From OLB9 sp041392785 (GTDB lineage Bacteria; Bacteroidota; Bacteroidia; Chitinophagales; Saprospiraceae), in the NCBI GenBank assembly GCA_041392785.1, contig JAWKLK010000009.1:62001-126000 (forward strand): a stretch of 64,000 nucleotides of DNA. Direction: 5' to 3'. The notes under the pieces are model-generated. The model saw only the letters and a list, made by a program, of their open reading frames with translations, had not been told where the DNA came from and searched no databases. The position numbers and the translations under genes are program-made. Positions 44,581-51,873 of this stretch are shown piece after piece; within the stretch, counting starts at the first letter, position 1, and every line of letters starts with the position of its first letter.

Positions 44581-45042
44581 GTGAATAAGTGGATATTTTC
44601 TATTATTATATTGGTTTTTAGTACATGGATCGTCCATGCACAAGTGACAAATCCAAATATTGACTCTTCTTTAGTAAAAAAGTATGGAGGGGATGATTAT
44701 GGAATGAAAAAATTTACGCTTGTAATACTAAGTACAGGTGATAGTGTGTACACCGATGAAAAATTTGTAAGTTCATGTTTCAGAGGCCACTTAGACAATA
44801 TCCATAAAATGGTAAATTCAGGAGATCTTATTATTGCAGGTCCGCTAGGTAAAAATGACGATAACTATCGAGGTATATTCATATTTAATCACTCCGATAC
44901 AGAAAAGATAACATCCCTTCTCACAGATGATCCAGCCATCAGGTATCATATTTTAAAACCTACTATGTATTCTTGGTATGGATCAGCAGCTTTGCCGGCA
45001 TATCTCGATATAGCAGATAAAATTTGGGTTAAAAAACCTTAA
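44581..45042 (+). CDS. Exported YCII-related domain protein
   Basis: 153 residues starting with GTG. A signal peptide (MNKWIFSIIILVFSTWIVHAQ) precedes a YCII-like dimeric alpha/beta barrel: YGMKKFTLVILSTGD, FRGHLDNIHKMVNSGDLIIAG with the conserved His, and YRGIFIFNHSD. Most YCII proteins are cytosolic; the signal peptide makes this one periplasmic or exported. Activity is unknown. Confidence 0.78.
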   Translation: MNKWIFSIIILVFSTWIVHAQVTNPNIDSSLVKKYGGDDYGMKKFTLVILSTGDSVYTDEKFVSSCFRGHLDNIHKMVNSGDLIIAGPLGKNDDNYRGIFIFNHSDTEKITSLLTDDPAIRYHILKPTMYSWYGSAALPAYLDIADKIWVKKP

Positions 45043-45059
45043 CAACAAATTGGTTTTTT
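45031..45059 (+). terminator. Hairpin with T-run after the YCII-like gene
   Basis: AAAAAACC and GGTTTTTT form an 8-bp stem around a 13-base loop that contains the stop codon of the gene. The T-rich 3' arm gives an intrinsic-terminator look. It is also between convergent genes. Confidence 0.5.
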
Positions 45060-45074
45060 GAAAAATTTATAAGG

Positions 45075-46349
45075 TCATATTAAGACTTCTGCAACATCAT
45101 CTTCTATAGGTTCGAGCTCATTTTGACTGCCATCAGAAGATTGAACTGGGATTTCTGGTTTTTCAACTTTATGTGACAACATCCCAAACATCATAACTAA
45201 TGCACATAATATAATAACTTGAATTATTAAGGATTTATTTGCGATTGCAATTTGTTGAGAGACAGGCAATGAAATAAAAAATAAAATAGTAATTAATCCT
45301 CTAGGTGCTATAAATAGCAGTGGCTTTGTTCCTAGTCTAAATATTTTAAGAAGGATAAATCGAATTAAAAAAATAGCGAGAGTAATAACTAATGCCCAAA
45401 TTATTGTTTCTGAATTTAATAACTCGGAGGTATCCATTAAAAAACCAAATAATAAAAAGAATAGAGATCTGATCAAAAAAGTAAACTCGGTATTGATTTC
45501 CTTGAATTTATGCACTTCCTTATTTAGTACTTCAGGTTTCAATTTCTCAATAAATTTAAATCTATTCAGCTCATCTAAATTTCCAATGAATAATCCAAAA
45601 AGAAGTATAAAAATCAGTGCTGGTAGGTGGTAAATCTTTGAAATATCATAGATTAAAACAATCATCAATATAATTGGTAAAAACTTAACCTGGTGTTTCA
45701 ATTTACCCAATAACATAGCTAATCCAATAGTAGCACCAATGGAAATAAGTAAAATCTCAAGTAAGTTTAATCCGAAAATAGCAAAAGTTTCTGATTTTAT
45801 CGTTTCATTTGAGAGGATAAAATTGAAAATAATCACGCCAAATATATCTGAAAAACTAGATTCATAAATGATAAATTCCTTATTCTTCGAAGATAAATGG
45901 TGCACGCTAGGAATAGCAATAGCACTACTTATGATGGCAAATGGAATAGCATTAATAAAACCAATACGAAATGTAGTGCCCCCATAATACTGAAAAGCAT
46001 AACCTATACCCAAAGATAAGACGATAATGGATAATAATGCAATAATGGAGGTTTTCTTAATTATGCCAAATTTAGATGCGTTTAGCTCTAATTCCAACGA
46101 TCCTTCTAAAACAATAAGTATCAAACCAATGGTACCTAACATAGGTAAAATAGAAGAAAGATCAGGATAAACAATGTCAAATGCTGAGACCAAAAAACTT
46201 ACTCCCCAGCCTAAAGCTAACAGTAAAATCACTGAAGGCACACGTGTTTTTGAAGATGTTATATCAAAAATATATGCTAATAATAAAAGTGTACAGATGA
46301 GTATAATCACTAAAAATGAAAATTTATGTAATGTAACAAAGGTAATCAA
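45075..46349 (-). CDS. Cation:proton antiporter (CPA1-like)
   Basis: 424 residues, about 12 membrane helices. The pattern RVPSVILLLALGWG at the start, LPMLGTIGLILIVLEGSLEL, SSAIAIPSVHHLSS and IYESSFSDIFGVIIFNF (with the acidic transport residue), and LLFIAPRGLITILFF near the end fits Na+/H+ or K+/H+ exchangers. The C-terminal 45 residues are hydrophilic and acidic (EPIEDDVAEVLI). The start codon is TTG; an ATG at 46356 is out of frame. Ion choice is unknown. Confidence 0.87.
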   Translation of the reverse strand: MITFVTLHKFSFLVIILICTLLLLAYIFDITSSKTRVPSVILLLALGWGVSFLVSAFDIVYPDLSSILPMLGTIGLILIVLEGSLELELNASKFGIIKKTSIIALLSIIVLSLGIGYAFQYYGGTTFRIGFINAIPFAIISSAIAIPSVHHLSSKNKEFIIYESSFSDIFGVIIFNFILSNETIKSETFAIFGLNLLEILLISIGATIGLAMLLGKLKHQVKFLPIILMIVLIYDISKIYHLPALIFILLFGLFIGNLDELNRFKFIEKLKPEVLNKEVHKFKEINTEFTFLIRSLFFLLFGFLMDTSELLNSETIIWALVITLAIFLIRFILLKIFRLGTKPLLFIAPRGLITILFFISLPVSQQIAIANKSLIIQVIILCALVMMFGMLSHKVEKPEIPVQSSDGSQNELEPIEDDVAEVLI

Positions 46350-46419
46350 AAGACATCAACACAAATAATAAATTCAAAAAAGAATTCTTTCAAATCTTAA
46401 TTCAATGCCACCCAAATAC

Positions 46420-46427
46420 TATCTTTG
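46420..46427 (+). promoter_or_regulatory. -7 element (TATCTTTG) before the saccharopine-dehydrogenase-like gene
   Basis: An exact TAnnTTTG match 67 bases before the ATG at 46494. A second near match, TATCTTTA at 46470-46477, is closer to the gene, so either could be used. Confidence 0.4.
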
Positions 46428-46493
46428 CAGTCCTAAATTAAAATATCATACTCAGAAGACTTTGATGTGATATCTTTACATAAAACTTTCATA

Positions 46494-47636
46494 ATGAAAC
46501 AGAAAATATTTATAGCCGGCAGTGGTGGAATTGGGCAGGCAGTTGGGCTAATTTTGAGTGAAATTAAGGTATTTGATTGCCATATTTATTTTGGAGACAT
46601 TTCTCAAAATCATATTGATTCGGCATTGACTTTTGTCAATGAAGGCGTTACAGGTACCGCATCTATAGAAGGTATACTCATGCCTGAAACTGGATCTAAT
46701 GCGGCTATGGATGCTGCATTAGAAAACTGTCAAATAATTTTGGATTGTTTACCTGGGAGTCAAGCTCCGCGAATGGCTGACCTTGCCAATAAATTCAGTT
46801 GCCACTATGCCAATCTGACAGAGTATGTTCAAGAGACCAAAGATATAATAGCACTTTCAAAAAATAGTGAAAAGGCATTTGTTTTGCAGACTGGTTTGGC
46901 ACCCGGATTTATAAATGTACTCGCACATAGATTGTACGAATTATTTGTAGAAAAATATAAGGTAGATAAAGTAGATTCTATCACTATGAAGGTAGGTGCG
47001 ATCTCAAAAAATGCTCCTTCACCCCATTATTATGCTTTTACTTGGAGTCCTATTGGAGTAGCCACTGAGTATCTTAAGGATGCCGAAATTGTAAGAAATT
47101 ATCAAAAAATAAAAGTTCCAGCACTCTCAGGGAGAGAAAGAATCATCATTGACGGTGATGAATATGAAGACAATTTCACTTCAGGTGGCGCGGCGGACCT
47201 ACCTGATGCTTTCGCAGGTAAAGTAAAAGACCTTGATTATAAAACACTTCGTTATCCTGGACATTATCAGTGGGTAAAAAACACTTTATCTACCTTGGGA
47301 AATTCAGAAAATCCTATTAAGGATTTAGAACGGATAATGTTAGAAAACATTCCTAGCGTGGAGGATGATGTCGTGATAGTCTATGCCAGTGTTCAAGGAT
47401 TGGATCAATACGGTAAATTGAGAAGAAACGAAAAGTCTTACAAAATTTTTCCTTCATTCGTCGGTAATAAGAAATTAAGAGCTATACAAACTACCACTGC
47501 GGCACCAATGTGTGAAGTAGCAAATATGCTGTTGAATCATGATTGGAAAGGTACGATTTTGCAATCACAATTATCTACGGAGACTTTCCTTAATGGACCT
47601 TTTGTAGAAGCAATTTATGGTAAGTTTGATATATAA
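46494..47636 (+). CDS. Saccharopine dehydrogenase-like NAD(P)-dependent enzyme
   Basis: 380 residues from ATG 46494 (MKQKIFIAGSGGIGQAV), preferred to a GTG 27 bases upstream because the dinucleotide fold begins directly after it. The Rossmann motif is GSGGIGQAVG, followed by ILDCLPGSQAPRMADLA and ANLTEYVQET, then GLAPGFINVLAH, a family hallmark (GxxPG). The family includes saccharopine dehydrogenases and related imine-forming amino-acid enzymes such as carboxynorspermidine and lysine dehydrogenases. Which amino acid is used cannot be told. It stands alone. Confidence 0.87.
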   Translation: MKQKIFIAGSGGIGQAVGLILSEIKVFDCHIYFGDISQNHIDSALTFVNEGVTGTASIEGILMPETGSNAAMDAALENCQIILDCLPGSQAPRMADLANKFSCHYANLTEYVQETKDIIALSKNSEKAFVLQTGLAPGFINVLAHRLYELFVEKYKVDKVDSITMKVGAISKNAPSPHYYAFTWSPIGVATEYLKDAEIVRNYQKIKVPALSGRERIIIDGDEYEDNFTSGGAADLPDAFAGKVKDLDYKTLRYPGHYQWVKNTLSTLGNSENPIKDLERIMLENIPSVEDDVVIVYASVQGLDQYGKLRRNEKSYKIFPSFVGNKKLRAIQTTTAAPMCEVANMLLNHDWKGTILQSQLSTETFLNGPFVEAIYGKFDI

Positions 47637-47676
47637 CAGTAGTAAGAAGATGTATTGAATACTTTTTTTCTAAAAT

Positions 47677-47709
47677 TTTGAAGTTATTATTTATTTTAAA
47701 ATACATTTG
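47677..47709 (+). promoter_or_regulatory. Bacteroidota-type promoter of the choice-of-anchor B gene
   Basis: TTTG at 47677-47680, a 21-base spacer and TACATTTG at 47702-47709. The start codon is 22 bases further on. Confidence 0.55.
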
Positions 47710-47731
47710 TATCTAAATACATTTTATTATT

Positions 47732-50086
47732 ATGCTAAGAAAAGTAAAATCCCAATCTTTTGTCCTTTATCTTATATTAATTTCAATTTCGCAGATAAAT
47801 AGCCAAGATTTACTCAACACTAGATTAGTCGCTCACAGGACTTTTGATGTAAATAGTAATGACATATGGGGATTTGAAAAAGATGGAATCCATTATGCTG
47901 TCATAGGAAATTTTAATAGGACAAGTATATTCTCTTTAGAAAAACCCAATGAACCGATTCTTGTCTATGAAGTCTTTGGGACAAATTCAATATGGAGAGA
48001 TATCAAATTCTATAATGACTACCTTTATGTGGTAGCTGATAGTGGATCTGATGGATTATTGATCATTGATGTATCCCGTAGTGTACAAGACATATCACAT
48101 GTATTTTATAAACCTGAGATACCACTACCAACAGGAAATGTCGTATTGAGAAAAAGTCACAATCTTTTTATCGACGAAAAAGGATTTTGCTATCTGGCAG
48201 GATCAAATGTAGGCGTAGGCGGCTCACTTATCTTTGATTTGAATTCTGATCCTCTAGCTCCAAATTATGTAGGAATAGAAAATTTTCAATATTCCCATGA
48301 TGCCTTTGTGACGAAAGACACCTTATACACATCAGAAATCTATAGAGGTCAGATGGCAATGTATGATGTATCTGACAAATCCAATATTAGATTATTAGGG
48401 TCGAATTACACTCCAAATTTCTTTACTCATAACGTGTGGGGTGATGGCAAGAATACATTGGCTTTTACAACCGATGAAAGAGCATCTGCATATGTTACGG
48501 CATATGATGTCAGTACGCCCGAAAACATTCGTGAACTTGACCGATATATTCCCGCCATCAGTGGTCCTGAAGGAGTAATACCTCATAATACACATTATCT
48601 AGATGGGTATTTGGTTACTTCTTGGTACACAGACGGGCTTAGAGTTTTGGATGTACATAAACCAGATAATATGGTTGAAGTAGCATATTATGACACTTGG
48701 GAAGATGAATATATTTGTCATGAATCCTATCATGGCAATTGGGGAGCCTATCCATATACAAATTCAAATTTGGTGTATGCTAGTGATATTGAAAATGGTC
48801 TTTTCATAGTGGAGGTGGATTATAAACGTGCTTGTTATGTTGAAGGTGTTGTCACTGACATCAATGGAAAATTAATGTCAAATGTCAAATTTGAATTTGA
48901 CGGAGATGGCAATAATATAAATTACTCCGCACCAGATGGAATCTATAAAACAGGAACCTATAAAGATGGCACTGTAAAACTTCATATTTCAAAAGATAAA
49001 TATTTGACTAAGACTTTAGAAGTCACTTTAGAAAGAGGTAAAGTTCTAAATTTAGATGTAATACTGGAGCCAATTTCTGAAACATCTGTAACTATCAATT
49101 TGGTAAATCAAAACAATGAGCCAATTGAAGGAAATATTAAATTTTGGAATGATAGTTTCTCAAAATTAGAAACAGTAGATGGCACCAAAACTATAAACAT
49201 CCCTGCTGTACCTTTAAATGCCATTATAGAGTCTTGGGGTTACTTGCCTCATAACTTTGAAAATTTTGATTTTAGTTCTACTACTACACAGACCTACATG
49301 TTGACAGATGGTTATGCTCAAGTATTTGATGCTTCAGATTTTTGGACCAATGACAATAATGAAGGAGGAGACTGGGAAATCGGCATTCCTAAAATCACAA
49401 CTTTCAATAATCGAGTTGCGTCCCCTTCTGCCGACAGCGATGACTTTGGCAATTTCGCTATGGTGACTTCAAATGGCATTCCTGGAGCAGACTGCGCCGA
49501 TGTTGATGGCACTCCCATGGTGGTAAAATCTAGGGTTTTGGATTTGTCCACTTATCTAGATCCGACATTAAGTTTCGACCTTTGGAGTTTTACAAGTAAG
49601 CAAGATGGCAATCAAATATTCACAATTTCATTCACAAATGGTGTCAATGAATTTGAAGTTTTCAGATATAGTGACAATACTGATGCCTGGATTAGATTCG
49701 AAGATATTTCTATACCTAATGATGTGAAGCTTTGGCAAAATACTCAAATTCAATTATCAGCGATCGATCTTTCAAATAACGGAAGACAAAGTATTTTTGA
49801 AGTGGCAATAGACAATATTTCGATTAAATCATCAGTTTCATCAACTAAAGATTTTACGCAATCAAATATCAAATTAATACCAAACGTCATTGATAACAAT
49901 ATAGCATATTTATGCAGCAAAGATGCAGCGTCTTATGTGATTTATAATGCTTTAGGTACAATAGTTTTACGAGGTTCTATTTCAAACAGCATTGAAGAAT
50001 TGAATTTACAAGGGTTGCAAAAGGGGTTGTATTATTTGCAATGTCAAGATATCAAATCAAATAATGTAAAATTTTTAAAACTGTGA
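47732..50086 (+). CDS. Choice-of-anchor B family T9SS cargo protein
   Basis: 784 residues. Signal peptide (about 1-24, ending INSQ), an LVIVD-type beta-propeller (about 25-365) with repeats such as GLLIIDVSRS, SLIFDLNSDP, AMYDVSDKSN and GLRVLDVHKPDN, a carboxypeptidase-regulatory-like beta domain (about 368-450, VEGVVTDINGKLMSNVKFEF), a further beta domain, a discoidin/MAM-like segment (about 540-690) and a T9SS type A sorting domain at the end (YVIYNALGTIVLRG, LNLQGLQKGLYYLQ). It would be secreted through the outer membrane. The binding target is unknown. pyrR follows after only a few bases. Confidence 0.85.
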   Translation: MLRKVKSQSFVLYLILISISQINSQDLLNTRLVAHRTFDVNSNDIWGFEKDGIHYAVIGNFNRTSIFSLEKPNEPILVYEVFGTNSIWRDIKFYNDYLYVVADSGSDGLLIIDVSRSVQDISHVFYKPEIPLPTGNVVLRKSHNLFIDEKGFCYLAGSNVGVGGSLIFDLNSDPLAPNYVGIENFQYSHDAFVTKDTLYTSEIYRGQMAMYDVSDKSNIRLLGSNYTPNFFTHNVWGDGKNTLAFTTDERASAYVTAYDVSTPENIRELDRYIPAISGPEGVIPHNTHYLDGYLVTSWYTDGLRVLDVHKPDNMVEVAYYDTWEDEYICHESYHGNWGAYPYTNSNLVYASDIENGLFIVEVDYKRACYVEGVVTDINGKLMSNVKFEFDGDGNNINYSAPDGIYKTGTYKDGTVKLHISKDKYLTKTLEVTLERGKVLNLDVILEPISETSVTINLVNQNNEPIEGNIKFWNDSFSKLETVDGTKTINIPAVPLNAIIESWGYLPHNFENFDFSSTTTQTYMLTDGYAQVFDASDFWTNDNNEGGDWEIGIPKITTFNNRVASPSADSDDFGNFAMVTSNGIPGADCADVDGTPMVVKSRVLDLSTYLDPTLSFDLWSFTSKQDGNQIFTISFTNGVNEFEVFRYSDNTDAWIRFEDISIPNDVKLWQNTQIQLSAIDLSNNGRQSIFEVAIDNISIKSSVSSTKDFTQSNIKLIPNVIDNNIAYLCSKDAASYVIYNALGTIVLRGSISNSIEELNLQGLQKGLYYLQCQDIKSNNVKFLKL

Positions 50087-50093
50087 TATCGTG

Positions 50094-50657
50094 ATGATGG
50101 ACCCAATGCCAAAAATAATCGTGGATGAAAATCGGTTTCACCTGATTATAAAAAAATTGACTCATCAAATTCTTGAGAACCACGAAAATATAGAAAATCT
50201 CTGTTTAATCGGTATTCAAGAGAGAGGCGTATATTTGGCAGAACGCTTGCATCAAGTATTTAAAACAATTGATCCATTACTTTCTTATCAATATGGAAAA
50301 TTGGATATTACATTTTATCGTGATGATTACAGGATAAGACAATCCCCTATTAAGGCTTCCAAAACGGAAATAGAATTTTCCATAAATCAAAAAAATGTAA
50401 TTTTGGTAGATGATGTGGTATATACTGGTAGAACGGTACACGCTGCTATATCTGCATTACAAGACCTTGGGAGACCTTCTAAAATTGAATTATTGAGTTT
50501 AGTAGATCGTAGGTTTAATCGTCATTTTCCTATCAAATCCAACTATGTTGGCATTTCAGTTGATGCCTTGGATGAAGCATATGTACAAGTACAATGGAAA
50601 GAAAGAGAAGGCCAGGATAGAATTATGATGTTTTCAGGTAAACCTTCCAAATCTTAA
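50094..50657 (+). CDS. pyrR: Uracil phosphoribosyltransferase/pyr regulator PyrR-like
   Basis: 187 residues from ATG 50094; a GTG directly before it and other ATGs (50097, 50106) make the exact start uncertain. The phosphoribosyltransferase core is clear: LCLIGIQERGVYLAERL, DITFYRDDYR, and the PRPP loop VILVDDVVYTGRTVHAAI, with LVDRRFNRHFPIKSNYVG after it. In Firmicutes PyrR also attenuates the pyr operon by binding RNA; whether it does so here is unknown. It is five bases before pyrB, which supports a pyrimidine role. Confidence 0.9.
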   Translation: MMDPMPKIIVDENRFHLIIKKLTHQILENHENIENLCLIGIQERGVYLAERLHQVFKTIDPLLSYQYGKLDITFYRDDYRIRQSPIKASKTEIEFSINQKNVILVDDVVYTGRTVHAAISALQDLGRPSKIELLSLVDRRFNRHFPIKSNYVGISVDALDEAYVQVQWKEREGQDRIMMFSGKPSKS

Positions 50658-50661
50658 GCGA

Positions 50662-51594
50662 ATGTTTAAATCTCAGTTGAGTACAAATCATTTACTCGGT
50701 ATAAAATACATCAATAGAGAAGATATTGACATGATATTTCATACTGCAGAAGAGTTTAAGGATGTGATCAACAGACCCATAAAAAAAGTTCCTTCTTTAA
50801 GAGATGTTACTATAGCAAATGTATTTTTTGAAAATTCAACTCGCACCCGCATCTCATTTGAATTGGCGGAAAGGAGACTATCCGCTGATGTAGTAAATTT
50901 TGCTTCATCTTCATCTTCTGTCAGTAAAGGTGAAACATTGCTTGACACCATTCATAATATATTAGCTATGAAAGTGGATATGGTGGTAATGCGCCACCCT
51001 GCACCTGGTGCACATCATTTTCTCGCAAAAAATATCAATGCACATATCATAAATGCCGGCGATGGCACACATGAACATCCTACCCAAGCATTACTAGATG
51101 CATTCAGTATTAAAGAAAAATTAGGTACGTTAGAAAATAAAAAAATAGTAATAGTAGGCGATATTACACATAGTAGAGTAGCACTTAGCAACATTTATTG
51201 TCTTAAGAAATTGGGGGCACAAGTAGCTGTCTGTGGACCTAAGACACTAATTCCAAAACATATAACCCATTTGGGCGTTGAAGTATTCAGTGAGATTAAA
51301 TCAGCATTGGCATGGTGTGATGTGGCAAATGTGTTGAGAATCCAATTGGAGAGACAAAATACCAAGTTTATACCATCACTTAGAGAATATACGAATTACT
51401 TTGGAATCAATAAAAAATTACTACAATCTGTGGGAAAGGATATACTTATATTGCATCCAGGCCCAATCAATCGAGGAATAGAACTGACCAGTGATGTGGC
51501 AGACTCTGATCAAGCAATTATTTTGGATCAAGTTGAAAATGGTGTTGCCATAAGAATGGCGGTACTGTACTTATTGGCGGGAGTCAGAAATTAA
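50662..51594 (+). CDS. pyrB: Aspartate carbamoyltransferase, catalytic subunit
   Basis: PyrB joins carbamoyl phosphate and aspartate, the first committed step of pyrimidine synthesis. The 310-residue product has the carbamoyl-phosphate loop FFENSTRTRISFELAERRL, SVSKGETLLDTI, VMRHPAPGAHHF, DGTHEHPTQALLD and LHPGPINRGIEL. Length is typical of the catalytic chain. A pyrI regulatory subunit is not seen here. Confidence 0.96.
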   Translation: MFKSQLSTNHLLGIKYINREDIDMIFHTAEEFKDVINRPIKKVPSLRDVTIANVFFENSTRTRISFELAERRLSADVVNFASSSSSVSKGETLLDTIHNILAMKVDMVVMRHPAPGAHHFLAKNINAHIINAGDGTHEHPTQALLDAFSIKEKLGTLENKKIVIVGDITHSRVALSNIYCLKKLGAQVAVCGPKTLIPKHITHLGVEVFSEIKSALAWCDVANVLRIQLERQNTKFIPSLREYTNYFGINKKLLQSVGKDILILHPGPINRGIELTSDVADSDQAIILDQVENGVAIRMAVLYLLAGVRN

Positions 51595-51609
51595 TATAAC
51601 AATTTTCTG
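51585..51609 (+). terminator. Possible terminator after pyrB
   Basis: CAGAAATT and AATTTTCTG pair over about 8 bp with one bulge and are followed by a T-rich stretch. The stem includes the pyrB stop codon. Weak. Confidence 0.35.
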
Positions 51610-51873
51610 TTTTAGTTATTTTCTAATTACATCTAATACATGATTGTATATATATAAATTAATTTTATGTAATTATGGCTTAAAATATTTACATGATCGC
51701 ATCAATAAATTAAAATATATTGAATTTTTTTTTAATAACTATTTTATAATTTGGTGAAATTCGTTATGTTTGCATAAAGAATTTCAATATTATTCTTTTT
51801 GACAACATAATTATTTGTAGCAACCTAGTGATAAGAGACCTGATTTATTTTATTTCAAATAAATCTAGTCAAT
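51595..51873. other. AT-rich region before the metalloprotease gene
   Basis: About 280 bases. An exact -7 octamer (TATGTTTG, 51765-51772) would give a leader of about 95 bases, which includes a weak AAAGAAT/ATTCTTT hairpin with a T-run at 51776-51800. No TTG element at a proper distance is seen. No small gene is apparent. Confidence 0.4.

Noticed and set aside
51776..51800. A terminator or attenuator in the leader of the metalloprotease gene
   Set aside because: The stem is 7 bp, AT-only apart from one G-C pair, and no regulatory context supports it, so I only mention it in the intergenic entry.
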